Shown here: positions 55,565-64,000 of the stretch, one piece after another
Position numbering within the stretch: position 1 is the stretch's first letter
How the letters are laid out: each line of letters starts with the position of its first letter
Source: an uncultured Bacteroidales bacterium
Lineage (GTDB): Bacteria > Bacteroidota > Bacteroidia > Bacteroidales > Muribaculaceae
Assembly: GCA_902777835.1 (NCBI GenBank)
Contig: CACYVC010000004.1
Location: 58,848-122,847, forward strand
Direction: 5' to 3'
DNA length: 64,000 nucleotides
Made by a program: the position numbers and the translations under genes
Notes under the pieces: model-generated
Databases searched by the model: none
What the model was told of the DNA's origin: nothing
What the model saw: the letters and a program-made list of their open reading frames with translations, nothing else

Positions 55565-56785
55565 ATGAAACGATTTTTACTCCTATCAATTGCAATGATA
55601 ACATTGCTGGCTCAGGCGCAAAACAAGCCTTATATCACAAAGGTCTATGATTTCATGCCGGCGCCAGGGCAGTTTGTGAACAACACACCATTGTATAATG
55701 ATGGTGAACCTCGTGACAGCGTCATTGCTCGTGCTTCTCGCGCAATTTGTGGTTACACTACAATCACTATCGATGAAATAGAAATGCCCGATGGCTCTGT
55801 CCTTTCAGTCAACGACACTACTTATAACGTGAAGCCTGGCATGATAAGTCTGGGCTCATTTGGCGGATATGTGGTGTTTGGATTTGACCATCCAGTGGTT
55901 AATGTTGAAGGTGAGTACGACATTCAGATTTTTGGCAATGGTTTTCAGGCCAACAACACTACGACATCGGGTGGTAGCAGCGAGCCTGGCATAGTGATGG
56001 TGAGCCGTGACGTGAACGGCAACGGCATCCCCGATGATCCTTGGTATGAACTAGCAGGCAGCGAGTATAACAACCCCAAAACCCAAAAACATTTTACCAT
56101 TACTTATTACAAGCCCGACGATAGTCAGTTTGGTCCTCTTGGCATGAATCAGTATCACGATCAGTATATTCGTTGGACCTGCAACAGCGTTGATAGTCTG
56201 CAGGAAGGCTACATCCGCAAGAATTATTGGCACACTCAGAGCTATTGGCCCCAGTGGGCAGAGGGCGAGACGCTCACCTTCGAGGGCACAAAGTTGCCAT
56301 GTAATGCCGTCGATGAGAGCGGTATTGGCAACTACTGGGTGCAGAGTTTCTTTGACTGGGGTTATGTGGATAACCGCAGCGACGAGCACTATGGCTATGG
56401 TACCAATGCGACAAACATCACTGCCGAAAACCTGAACAAGGGATTCAAAATAGAATGGGCGGTCGATGGTAACGGAAATCCTGTGGAACTGAAGAAGATA
56501 GACTTTGTAAAGGTTTACTGTGCCATGCTTCAGGACTGTGGCTGGCTTGGCGAGGAGTCGACCGAGGTGTGCGGAGCCGTTGACCTGCATCCCGATGCTG
56601 TAGCTGCGCCCGAGCCCGGTGACGTGAACGGCGATGGAAACGTGACAGTTGCCGACATTACCGCGCTCTACAACTATCTGCTCAATGACGACGAGACTTA
56701 TCTCAGCACTTGTGACGTTAATGGTGACAGCGAGATTACCAGCTCTGATATTACCGCAGTTTACAACATCCTCTTGGGTAATTAA
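55565..56785 (+). CDS. Surface protein of the B12 locus with dockerin-like tail
   Basis: 406 residues with a signal peptide (1-19, ends QAQN). The main domain (about 25-340) matches the cell-surface proteins found next to btuB/btuG in Bacteroides: PGMISLGSFGGYVVFGFDHP, the EYDIQIFGNGF element, GSSEPGIVMVSRDVNGNGIP, and DDPWYELAGSEY. Its role in cobamide binding is not established, but its place in a riboswitch-led operon suggests B12 capture or handling. The C-terminus (about 350-406) is a dockerin-like pair (GDVNGDGNVTVADITALYN and CDVNGDSEITSSDITAVYN), unusual for a B12 gene. It is 15 nt downstream of btuG. Confidence 0.78.
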   Translation: MKRFLLLSIAMITLLAQAQNKPYITKVYDFMPAPGQFVNNTPLYNDGEPRDSVIARASRAICGYTTITIDEIEMPDGSVLSVNDTTYNVKPGMISLGSFGGYVVFGFDHPVVNVEGEYDIQIFGNGFQANNTTTSGGSSEPGIVMVSRDVNGNGIPDDPWYELAGSEYNNPKTQKHFTITYYKPDDSQFGPLGMNQYHDQYIRWTCNSVDSLQEGYIRKNYWHTQSYWPQWAEGETLTFEGTKLPCNAVDESGIGNYWVQSFFDWGYVDNRSDEHYGYGTNATNITAENLNKGFKIEWAVDGNGNPVELKKIDFVKVYCAMLQDCGWLGEESTEVCGAVDLHPDAVAAPEPGDVNGDGNVTVADITALYNYLLNDDETYLSTCDVNGDSEITSSDITAVYNILLGN

Positions 56786-56841
56786 TACTTCGAGACTATT
56801 CTACTATTCCACTATTATACTAACATTTAAATTCATTTTTT

Positions 56842-58170
56842 ATGAAAAAGATTTTTACACTTCTTGCAGCAGTCGCTTTGACTGCTTCGGCAGCAATGGC
56901 CGATGTTATCACACTTGATTTGAACATGCCAGTGAACCCAACTTCTTTGGAGTACAACGAGAATGGCATTTGGACTGAGTGCTACAATGATGTTGACTAC
57001 ACTTGGCTGGCGTTTGGTGATGAGAACCGTGGGTTCCTGCTTTCACACCTCATTGGTGGCGAAGGTTCATCATGGGGTGGCTACTATTGGGATGGTTTCT
57101 GCCCTGCTATCGGTGGCGACATCACCGACTATGGACAATCTGGTTCAAGTGATGGATGGACAGTTAATTATGGTGGCTGCATGGCAGGTGGTGGCTGCGT
57201 TATCAACGAGGATGGCACAGTAACTGCCGATCCTGCTAAACCTTACATTGTAGCTTACTGGGGCTCTTGGAGCGAGGATCCAACCAACCAAGTGATGTAT
57301 GCTGACATAAACGACAACACCACATTCAAGCCAGTGGGCGTGTATGTGTGCAACCACCCCTGGCCTTACTATGGCTGCTTGCATGGCGATGGCTTTGGCC
57401 GCGCTTTTGAGGAAGGTGACTATTTTGAGCTTATTGCTCATGGTGTTGACGCCGAAGGCAACGAGACTACCACCAGCATCAACCTTGTTGAGTTCACCAA
57501 CGGCGAGCTCAAGGCCCTTAACGATTGGACATTCTTCGACCTGTCAAGCCTTGGCGAGGTTGAGAGCGTTTACTTCACTCTGAACTCAACCGACAGTGGT
57601 GCATATGGTATGAACACTGCAGCCTACTTCTGCATGGACAAGTTCCAGGCCGAGGTTGAGGTTCCAGTGATCGAAGACAACGAAGGCTTCTTCTTGGTAG
57701 GTGACTTCAACGACTGGAACCAGACTGCCGCGGGTGGCCGTTTAGCTTTTGACGAGTACGACAATCTCGAAGGTGTTGAGCTTGAGGCTGGCGCCGAGTT
57801 CAAGGTTATCGCATTTGATGAGGATGGCAGCACTATCTGGTTTGGTGGACAAGACGATAACAATGTTGGCTACTTCCTGCTCAACGACGATCTCATGGGT
57901 CAGGGTTTCATGTGTGTTGAAGGCAACAATGGTGCAAACTTCCGCGTTGAAGAGGCTGGCACTTACAACATTAAGCTGGATGTTCTAAGAGACTTTGGCG
58001 GTGCAGTTTTGATGACTGTCACTAAAGATAATCCTAGCGCAATCAGCAACGTTGGTGTTGACACTAAGGCCGACAACGCTTACTACAATCTCATGGGTGT
58101 TAAGTACAATGGCATGCCAAACGTTCCTGGCATCTACATCCACAACGGCAAGAAAGTTATCATTAAATAA
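56842..58170 (+). CDS. DUF4465 protein of the B12 locus with C-terminal sorting-like tail
   Basis: 442 residues, signal peptide 1-20 (ends AMA). Residues about 30-270 resemble DUF4465, a beta-sandwich domain often found in Bacteroidetes B12 loci: GGYYWDGFCPAIGGD, VGVYVCNHPWPYYGCLHGDG, ALNDWTFFDLSSLGEV, and GMNTAAYFCMDKF. Residues about 275-400 look like a SusE/F-type or CBM-like domain (FFLVGDFNDWNQTA). The end (YNLMGVKYNGMPN, then VPGIYIHNGKKVIIK) is the conserved C-terminal tail shared with the PAP2 protein at 6572. It may be a cobamide-binding surface protein of the BtuH kind, but I am not sure of that link. Co-transcription with the three genes upstream is likely. Confidence 0.78.
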   Translation: MKKIFTLLAAVALTASAAMADVITLDLNMPVNPTSLEYNENGIWTECYNDVDYTWLAFGDENRGFLLSHLIGGEGSSWGGYYWDGFCPAIGGDITDYGQSGSSDGWTVNYGGCMAGGGCVINEDGTVTADPAKPYIVAYWGSWSEDPTNQVMYADINDNTTFKPVGVYVCNHPWPYYGCLHGDGFGRAFEEGDYFELIAHGVDAEGNETTTSINLVEFTNGELKALNDWTFFDLSSLGEVESVYFTLNSTDSGAYGMNTAAYFCMDKFQAEVEVPVIEDNEGFFLVGDFNDWNQTAAGGRLAFDEYDNLEGVELEAGAEFKVIAFDEDGSTIWFGGQDDNNVGYFLLNDDLMGQGFMCVEGNNGANFRVEEAGTYNIKLDVLRDFGGAVLMTVTKDNPSAISNVGVDTKADNAYYNLMGVKYNGMPNVPGIYIHNGKKVIIK

Positions 58171-58189
58171 TCTAGACAACTATTACTCT

Positions 58190-58225
58190 AAAAGCCATCA
58201 GCTCAAAAAGCGCTGGTGGCTTTTT
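58190..58225 (+). terminator. Terminator of the B12 operon
   Basis: AAAAGCCATCAGC pairs with GCTGGTGGCTTTTT (with one G-T), loop 9 nt, ending in T. Confidence 0.85.
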
Positions 58226-58291
58226 GTGTGCCATTAAGTCACAAATAGGCAATCGCTGAGTGCATAATAGTGTGATATAGCAATTTTTTTG

Positions 58292-58299
58292 TATATTTG
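58292..58299 (+). promoter_or_regulatory. -7 element upstream of the PP2C gene
   Basis: TATATTTG, exact to TAnnTTTG, start near 58306, leader about 64 nt. The -33 element is not clear. Confidence 0.45.
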
Positions 58300-58369
58300 C
58301 ACCAGACTAGATGCGTTATTCTTTCTAAGCAAAAATAGTGTTATTTTGACATCATAAAAACACAAAAAT

Positions 58370-59812
58370 ATGAAATTTGAGATTTTCACACCCACAGTTA
58401 TTCACGAGTTAGGACAAAGAAAGAATCAGGAGGACTCAGTATTCCCTGCAAAGGGTGCGGCTACTGAGACCGACCGACTGTTTCTGGTGTGTGATGGCAT
58501 GGGAGGACACGCCAAGGGTGAAGTGGCTAGCGCCAATGTGATTGAGGCCATGACAACTTGGATTAAGCAGCGCACACTGCCCGACGGCCGAGTAACCGAT
58601 GGCATCATTGAGAGCGCTCTGCTAAGTGCACACCAGCGTCTTGACACCCTTGACGATGGTGCCGCAAACAAGATGGGCACCACTCTCACCATAGTGTGCC
58701 TGCATAGTGGCGGTGTGTCGATGGGCCATGTGGGCGACAGCCGCATCTATCATATTCGCCCCTCTCAAAAGAAAATACTCTATAAGTCGATTGACCACTC
58801 TCTTGTATATAGCCTTTATCTCCAAGGTGTTATCAGCTATGAAGAAATGGCGACATCACCACAGCGCAACGTGATAACCCGCGCCATTATGCCTGGCGAA
58901 GAAAACAACGATAAAATCGACATCACCCACACCAGCGATGTGCAGCCAGGCGACTACTTCTACCTATGCAGCGACGGTATGCTCGAGGAGATGACCGATG
59001 CCCAACTGGTAGAGGTGCTGAGCTCCGATGCCTCTGATGTAATGAAGGCAAACACACTGGTGACGATGACTGCCAGCAACAAAGACAATCACACTGCATT
59101 GCTCATAAAGATTAAGAACGTAATTGCTGAGCCAGGCGACGAGAATTTGCCTAATGATGAGCACATTTCCCCTTATAACGAGGTGGCAGCAGCACCCATT
59201 GTCCCAGAGCTCGACAATTCTACTCCAGTAATGCATGTTCCACCTGCAGCTCCAGCAAACAATAAAGCTGCCAACCAGAACAAACAGACGAATAGCAACA
59301 AAAAACTATTGCTACTCCTGGCAATCCTCTTGCTCGCATTAGTGATAGGCGGGGCACTTTACTTTTTGCTCAACAAGGATAAAAGCAGCAGAAGCTATGA
59401 CGACGAAAGCGACGACATAACCACCGAAAAGGTAGAAAAGAATGACAAGAACGTCCCAAGCGATTTAAATGAGAACGATGATTCCAAAAGTATGGAAAAC
59501 AACCAATATGATAATAAGTCGCCTCAGCAAAACAATAATCAACAGCCACAAAAAACAGCGGCAAAAAAGCCGACACCGAAAACAAATAATGGCACTCCCC
59601 AGCAGGAAAAACCTCAGATTAATAAAAAAATGGTGAATGAACCAAATAATTCGCCACAGCAAGACAAAGATGCACCTGGCAAAGATGGTTTAAATTTAAA
59701 CGAAAAAATAAAGTCCTCATCCAACCAAAATTCCAATGACCAAAAACAAACTCCAAAAGTTGGAGAAAAAAACAGCAATAAGCAATTACCAAATTTAAAA
59801 CAACAAGAATGA
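58370..59812 (+). CDS. PP2C-type Ser/Thr protein phosphatase with membrane anchor and low-complexity tail
   Basis: 480 residues. Residues about 1-240 are a PP2C (PPM) phosphatase with the metal-binding motifs RKNQEDSVF, LVCDGMGGHAKGE, MGTTLTI, MGHVGDSRIYHI and the late SDGMLEEMTD. It removes phosphate from Ser/Thr in the cytoplasm. Residues about 310-335 are a membrane helix (KKLLLLLAILLLALVIGGAL), followed by an acidic segment (YDDESDDITTEK) and a long Asn/Gln/Lys/Pro-rich periplasmic tail of about 130 residues. A partner kinase is not in the window. The membrane plus acidic-linker plus low-complexity layout resembles the zinc-ribbon protein at 3577. Confidence 0.9.
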   Translation: MKFEIFTPTVIHELGQRKNQEDSVFPAKGAATETDRLFLVCDGMGGHAKGEVASANVIEAMTTWIKQRTLPDGRVTDGIIESALLSAHQRLDTLDDGAANKMGTTLTIVCLHSGGVSMGHVGDSRIYHIRPSQKKILYKSIDHSLVYSLYLQGVISYEEMATSPQRNVITRAIMPGEENNDKIDITHTSDVQPGDYFYLCSDGMLEEMTDAQLVEVLSSDASDVMKANTLVTMTASNKDNHTALLIKIKNVIAEPGDENLPNDEHISPYNEVAAAPIVPELDNSTPVMHVPPAAPANNKAANQNKQTNSNKKLLLLLAILLLALVIGGALYFLLNKDKSSRSYDDESDDITTEKVEKNDKNVPSDLNENDDSKSMENNQYDNKSPQQNNNQQPQKTAAKKPTPKTNNGTPQQEKPQINKKMVNEPNNSPQQDKDAPGKDGLNLNEKIKSSSNQNSNDQKQTPKVGEKNSNKQLPNLKQQE

Positions 59813-59817
59813 CGATT

Positions 59818-59857
59818 AATCAGGACGCAGATTTAATGATTTGCGTCTTGATTTTTT
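59818..59857 (+). terminator. Terminator of the PP2C gene
   Basis: AATCAGGACGCA / TGCGTCTTGATT (12 bp with one G-T pair), loop 12 nt, followed by TTTT. Confidence 0.85.
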
Positions 59858-59933
59858 ATGGAGTATTGAGCTGCCGTAATGGGAGGTATAAACGGTTGTG
59901 ATGACAAATTATATGTTAATTTTGCATGAAAAT

Positions 59934-59964
59934 ATTGTTGTGACATAAAAAATGTGTATATTTG
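59934..59964 (+). promoter_or_regulatory. Promoter of the amylase-galactanase pair
   Basis: ATTG (59934-59937), 19-nt spacer, TATATTTG (59957-59964, exact -7). Start near 59971, leader about 63 nt. A second possible -7 (TAATTTTG, 59917-59924) lies upstream. Confidence 0.5.
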
Positions 59965-60033
59965 GGGAAAAATTTAGTACATTAGCAACAAAAGGCACAA
60001 GAACAAAAACATAAACATTTAAATATAAATAGC

Positions 60034-62193
60034 ATGAAGAAGAAATTATTACTTTTGGCTGCCGCCGTGCTGCCACTCTTGAGCCAAGCTCAAGGATGGC
60101 CCGACAACTATGGCGGCGTAATGATGCAGGCGTTCTGGTGGAACTCCTTTGGTGACACCCGGTGGGTGAATCTCACCAACCAGGCTGACGAGATTTCGCA
60201 GTACTTCGACCTCATTTGGATACCTCAGAGCGGCTGGACTGGCAGCGGTGGATCAATGGGCTATGACGTGAAGTACTATTTTAACCAGAAAAGCGCCTTT
60301 GGTACTGCCACCGAGTTGCGCGAGCTCATTAGCACCTATAAGGCTAAGGGCACAGGCGTGATTGCCGATGTGGTAGTAAACCACCGTGGAACCCTTACCA
60401 ACTGGGTGGATTTCCCTGTAGAGACCTATAATGGCGTCACTTATCAGATGACACCAGCCGACATCACCAAGAATGACGATGGCGGTGCTACTGCCACTTG
60501 GCTTGCTCAGCAGCAAGCACTTGGCAACATTCCTGCCAGTGTCACTTTGAGTTCCAACAATGACGAGGGTGAAGACTGGGGCGGCATGCGCGACCTCGAC
60601 CACAAGAGCGAGAACGTGCGCAACATTATCAAGGCCTATGTCAACTTCCTTGCCAACGACCTCGGTTACTCGGGCTTCCGTTATGACATGACACGCGGAT
60701 TCTGGGCAAACCGTGTTGCAGAATACAATGCTTCAGCCGGTGTGCAATTCTCGGTAGGTGAGAACTGGAGCAGCCAAAACGAAATCCAGACATGGATTGA
60801 CAACTGCAAGTGGAACGGCGTGAACATGAGCGCCTCGTTCGACTTCCCCTTCCGCTACACCGTGCGCGACGTGGTGCGCGGCAATAACGATGCAGGTACA
60901 AAAAAGACTTGGAAAGATCTCACCATAGGCGGCCTGATGTCAACAACCAACTTCAAGCGCTATGCCGTGACATTTGTGGAGAACCACGACACACAGTATC
61001 GTGACCCCAACAACCAGAACGACCCAATTCGTGCCGACACGCTTGCCGCCAACGCCTACATGCTCACCATGCCTGGCACTCCTTGCGTTTTCCTTGCTCA
61101 CTGGAAAGACTACAAACAGGAAATCAAGAACATGATTGACATCCGCAAGACTGTGGGAATTACCAACACCAGTACAGCACAGAAATATCCCCTCTCGAAG
61201 AGCTATGAAATGTCGGGCTTCAAATCTAATGGTGCCAACGGCAGAGCAATGTACTGCATCGTAGGTAAGAACAAATACCTCAAAGACAATGTAATTGCTC
61301 AGTACTATGCAACAATCCTTAGCGAAGCAGTAGAGGTTACAAAGGGCTGGGGTTATCGCCTGTATATGTCGAAGAACTGCGAGACTGCATGGTGCGACAA
61401 GGCATCAGGCAAATACAAAAACGCATTCAGTGCAAAACTCACTGCTGTTTCGGCCTCAAGCGGGGCAAAACTCGTTTATACACTCGATGGTTCAACACCT
61501 ACAGCCAGCAGCACCCAAGTGGAAAGTGGCGCTACAATAAACATCACCCAGCCTTGCACACTCAAGGTGGGTCTTCTCAAGGGCAGCGCAGTGAGTGGCG
61601 TCATCACCCGCAACTACGACTTTGCTGGCCAGGGCGCTCCACACACCATCAACGTCTATGTAAATGCCGAAGAGGCTGGCTGGAACCTTGTGCGTTACTA
61701 CACTTGGGATCAAGACGACCAGCAGCACAACGGCAACTGGCCTGGTGAGGTTATCAAGCAGAGGGCATCTGTAGGAGACAAGACTTGGTATGTGCAACAA
61801 TATGAGCTCGCCAACGATGACTGCTTCATGAACTTCGTGTTTAACACTGGTGCCAGTGGCTCGCCACAAACAATTGACGTGAGATACGCCACTACCGACA
61901 AGTTCTACATCGTTAAGAGCGATTTAGACCCCGATGAAAACAAGAATATGGTAGTTGACGCCACTGAGGACTACGCCGGTTTACCTGTAACTATTTTGCC
62001 ACCCGTAACAGATGTTCATGGCGACGTGAACGGCGATGGCACAGTGACAGCCGCTGATATCACTGCCCTTTACGACTACCTGCTTAACGAAGATGACAGC
62101 AAAATTGTCAATGGTGACCAAACTGGCGACGGCATAATCACCGCTGCCGACATCACCGAGGTTTATGATGTTTTATTAGGAGATAACAAATAA
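60034..62193 (+). CDS. Secreted alpha-amylase GH13 with CBM26-like and dockerin-like domains
   Basis: 719 residues, signal peptide 1-19 (ends SQAQ). The GH13 catalytic domain (about 20-400) has all four conserved regions: DVVVNH (Asp112), GFRYDMTRGF (nucleophile Asp218), VGEN (acid Glu243) and VENHDTQ (Asp319). A CHB_HEX_C-like beta domain follows (about 460-530, YTLDGSTPTASSTQ), then a starch-binding module of CBM26 type (about 535-635, INVYVNAEEAGWNLVRYYTW). The dockerin-like end (about 661-719) has GDVNGDGTVTAADITALYD and GDQTGDGIITAADITEVYD. It hydrolyses alpha-1,4-glucan outside the cell. The galactanase gene starts 1 nt after its stop. Confidence 0.93.
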   Translation: MKKKLLLLAAAVLPLLSQAQGWPDNYGGVMMQAFWWNSFGDTRWVNLTNQADEISQYFDLIWIPQSGWTGSGGSMGYDVKYYFNQKSAFGTATELRELISTYKAKGTGVIADVVVNHRGTLTNWVDFPVETYNGVTYQMTPADITKNDDGGATATWLAQQQALGNIPASVTLSSNNDEGEDWGGMRDLDHKSENVRNIIKAYVNFLANDLGYSGFRYDMTRGFWANRVAEYNASAGVQFSVGENWSSQNEIQTWIDNCKWNGVNMSASFDFPFRYTVRDVVRGNNDAGTKKTWKDLTIGGLMSTTNFKRYAVTFVENHDTQYRDPNNQNDPIRADTLAANAYMLTMPGTPCVFLAHWKDYKQEIKNMIDIRKTVGITNTSTAQKYPLSKSYEMSGFKSNGANGRAMYCIVGKNKYLKDNVIAQYYATILSEAVEVTKGWGYRLYMSKNCETAWCDKASGKYKNAFSAKLTAVSASSGAKLVYTLDGSTPTASSTQVESGATINITQPCTLKVGLLKGSAVSGVITRNYDFAGQGAPHTINVYVNAEEAGWNLVRYYTWDQDDQQHNGNWPGEVIKQRASVGDKTWYVQQYELANDDCFMNFVFNTGASGSPQTIDVRYATTDKFYIVKSDLDPDENKNMVVDATEDYAGLPVTILPPVTDVHGDVNGDGTVTAADITALYDYLLNEDDSKIVNGDQTGDGIITAADITEVYDVLLGDNK

Positions 62194-62194
62194 A

Positions 62195-63484
62195 ATGATA
62201 AAGAAAATAATAATTATGGGGACAGTATTATTATGTCCCCTTTTTTTGAAGGCCAACGTTTATGACGTTAACTGCGACGGAGAGGTAACTGCCGCCGATG
62301 TCACTGCCCTATATGACTACTTACTTAACAACGACCTCACCTATGTCGCCACTAGCGACGTAACTGGTGACGGCCAAATAACCGCTGCCGACATCACAGC
62401 CATATACAATGTGTTACTCAACGGCATCACACCCGAACCTCTGCCCGAACGACTGGTGGGCGGGGACATCTCTATGCTTACAAAATATGAGGAAGGTGGA
62501 GCAATCTATAAAGACCGTAACGGTAGCACAATCAGTAATATCCTACCATACTTTGGCCAGCAGGGTTGGAATGCGATGCGAGTACGACTCTTTGTCAACC
62601 CCGAGAACGCTAGCACGACCCACCAAAAGGAAGGTGTGGTACAAAACCTCGCCTACGTCAAGGCGCTAGGCAAGCGCATCAAGGATGCGGGCTACGCCTT
62701 TGTACTAGACTTGCACTACAGCGACACCTGGGCCGATCCAGGAGCGCAGGGAGTGCCAGCAGCATGGCCCAAAAACGACGTAGAAGCACTAAAAGACAGC
62801 GTTTTCAACTACACCAAGCACGTGTTGCAAGAGATGATTGCAGCTGGAGCACGCCCTGACTTCATCCAGCTAGGTAACGAGATTACGGGCGGCATGCTGT
62901 GGCCCACTGGTAAGAATTGGGACAATCTTGCTGCATATCTTACACATGCTTCTCAGGCGGTACGAGAAGTAAGTCCTAACACTAAAATTATTCTTCACAC
63001 CGAGTTGCATAGAACTAATAATGGCGCTGGCAATATCGTAGCCGACTATTTTTATCAACAAGCAGAGAATTATGATTTAGATTATGATATAGTGGGTTTG
63101 AGTTATTACAGTGCCTATCATGGAGATTTGTCAAAACTTAATGAAGATCTAACTTTAATAGAAGCTGTAAGTGCTAACAGACCTATTATGATAATGGAAT
63201 GCGGTTATGGCTACGCTTGGGATTTACCAGAAACAAAATTTGATCTCACTGGCACCTATCCCTACAGCAACGAGGGACAGAAGAATTTCACCGTGGCCAT
63301 GATTGCCGCCCTCAAGCAGCACAGCCGCGTGAAGGGCCTCTTCTGGTGGTGGCCAGAAGCAAACGAGTTCAACATCCCCTGGCAGAACCAAACTACCACA
63401 AGCTGGTGGAACGGCAGCCTCTTCGACAACCGCGACGGCAAAGCACAAGACGCACTATATGAGATGAAGCAGTTCATTGAGTAA
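62195..63484 (+). CDS. Endo-beta-1,4-galactanase GH53 with N-terminal dockerin-like domain
   Basis: 429 residues with a signal peptide (1-20). Unusually the dockerin-like pair is N-terminal (about 22-72: YDVNCDGEVTAADVTALYD and SDVTGDGQITAADITAIYN). GH53 follows (about 85-425): YFGQQGWNAMRVRLFVNPE, FVLDLHYSDTWADPGAQ, the acid Glu229 in QLGNEITGGMLWP, LSYYSAYHG, and the nucleophile Glu335 in MIMECGYGY. GH53 enzymes cut beta-1,4-galactan of type I arabinogalactan. It is directly behind the amylase (1 nt), so the two are translated from one message although their substrates differ. Confidence 0.92.
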   Translation: MIKKIIIMGTVLLCPLFLKANVYDVNCDGEVTAADVTALYDYLLNNDLTYVATSDVTGDGQITAADITAIYNVLLNGITPEPLPERLVGGDISMLTKYEEGGAIYKDRNGSTISNILPYFGQQGWNAMRVRLFVNPENASTTHQKEGVVQNLAYVKALGKRIKDAGYAFVLDLHYSDTWADPGAQGVPAAWPKNDVEALKDSVFNYTKHVLQEMIAAGARPDFIQLGNEITGGMLWPTGKNWDNLAAYLTHASQAVREVSPNTKIILHTELHRTNNGAGNIVADYFYQQAENYDLDYDIVGLSYYSAYHGDLSKLNEDLTLIEAVSANRPIMIMECGYGYAWDLPETKFDLTGTYPYSNEGQKNFTVAMIAALKQHSRVKGLFWWWPEANEFNIPWQNQTTTSWWNGSLFDNRDGKAQDALYEMKQFIE

Positions 63485-63542
63485 AACTAGATACTCTAGG
63501 TTTTCTAGACCTTCTAGAAACGAGAACACAAGAGATACAATT

Positions 63543-63570
63543 AAGGCTTTTCCCTTACGAGAAAAGCCTT
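63543..63570. terminator. Hairpin between convergent genes
   Basis: AAGGCTTTTC / GAAAAGCCTT, 10-bp perfect stem, 8-nt loop; T-runs on both sides are weak. It separates the galactanase from the SusE/F-like gene. Confidence 0.6.
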
Positions 63571-63600
63571 GATTGTTATTAGAGTTCTTACTTCTACCGT

Positions 63601-64000
63601 TTAGAGGGCAGGAGTAAAAATCACATGGAAGTCACCCTCGTAGGTGATGTAGAGCTGGATGAAGTAGCTGCCGTCAACGTCAAACTTGAGGTTACCACCA
63701 TCGAAGCTGAGGTTGTTAATGTCACCACCCCAGTTGATTGCCCAGTCCTCATTAGCACGGAACTTGAACTCAGTGCCAGCGGGAATATCGCAATAGCCTT
63801 CCCAAGCACCAGTCTGGGTGTTGTAAGTGAGCTTAGCATAGTCACCTGCCCAACCGTTGAAGCCACCAATCACACCAATAGTTGTGATAGGAGTGAGCTT
63901 GTAGCTCAAGTTGGCAATGTCGGCCTCTACCATATAGAATCCCTCGGGAGCGTTGATGTTACCAGCACCTACTGCGAGCAATCCCTCATAGTCATCAATA
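63601..64000 (-). CDS. SusE/SusF-like carbohydrate-binding protein, C-terminal fragment
   Basis: The last 133 codons or so; the gene continues beyond the right edge (the frame stays open to 64000). The visible domain is a SusE/F-type starch-binding repeat: IGVIGGFNGWAGDYAKLTYN, TGAWEGYCDIPAGTEFKFRA, NEDWAINWGGDINNLSFDGG, and the ending FHVIFTPAL. Such lipoproteins sit on the outer membrane next to SusCD and hold alpha-glucan. It is convergent with the amylase-galactanase pair, suggesting a polysaccharide-use locus that extends to the right. Confidence 0.82.
   Translation of the reverse strand, partial: IDDYEGLLAVGAGNINAPEGFYMVEADIANLSYKLTPITTIGVIGGFNGWAGDYAKLTYNTQTGAWEGYCDIPAGTEFKFRANEDWAINWGGDINNLSFDGGNLKFDVDGSYFIQLYITYEGDFHVIFTPAL

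Overview
The window reads as a chromosomal segment of a host-associated Bacteroidales bacterium, probably close to Muribaculaceae or Prevotellaceae (family-level placement is inference). The signs are many secreted proteins and lipoproteins, dockerin-like tails on non-cellulosomal proteins, SusE/F-type and BtuG-type surface proteins, no obvious Shine-Dalgarno sequences, and repeated promoters of the Bacteroidetes type TTTG-N19/20-TAnnTTTG. No phage, insertion sequence, integrase, CRISPR array or toxin-antitoxin pair was seen. Both ends are cut through genes.

Layout. 1-5.0 kb: an envelope pair (truncated secreted protein and a 1005-residue TPR protein, minus strand) and a divergent zinc-ribbon/Pro-Met-repeat membrane protein. 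5.0-12.2 kb: an operon-like run of three secreted phosphatases, one PafA-like and two giant paralogues each with four PAP2 (class A acid phosphatase) domains. 12.3-14.8 kb: membrane pyrophosphatase. 14.8-22.9 kb, minus strand: a secreted protein of unknown function, birA, tsaE, upp, ribF, a HAD phosphatase, an SDR protein, lgt and gapA. 23.1-38.0 kb: mscL, an OmpA lipoprotein, an SGNH esterase group, a TonB/TPR-regulator pair, NamZ-like muramidase, Na+ symporter, WYL regulator, bcp, recA, and a convergent SLC45-like transporter.

38.2-51.9 kb is the core gene-expression block: tRNA-Leu on the minus strand, then tRNA Thr-Tyr-Gly-Thr, tuf, tRNA-Trp, secE, nusG, rplKAJL and rpoBC, the classical bacterial order. 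Two anomalies stand out here. rplL encodes an L7/L12 without the usual alanine-rich hinge, and rpoC is frameshifted by an apparent deletion of about 55-60 nt near its 3' end. The second is most likely an assembly error; the first needs read support.

51.9-58.2 kb is a vitamin B12 locus: a promoter, a cobalamin riboswitch, a BtuB-type receptor, a BtuG-type propeller lipoprotein, a dockerin-bearing surface protein and a DUF4465 protein. 58.3-59.9 kb is a PP2C phosphatase tethered to the membrane. 60.0-64 kb is a polysaccharide-use pair (GH13 amylase and GH53 galactanase, both dockerin-bearing) facing a truncated SusE/F-like protein.

The most unusual biology is the pair of four-domain PAP2 proteins, built as A-B-A'-B' with decayed active sites in the second half, in one operon with an alkaline phosphatase. 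A 17-21 bp perfect palindrome found at two intergenic sites around a secreted-protein/symporter pair, the second copy just upstream of a WYL regulator, is a candidate operator.
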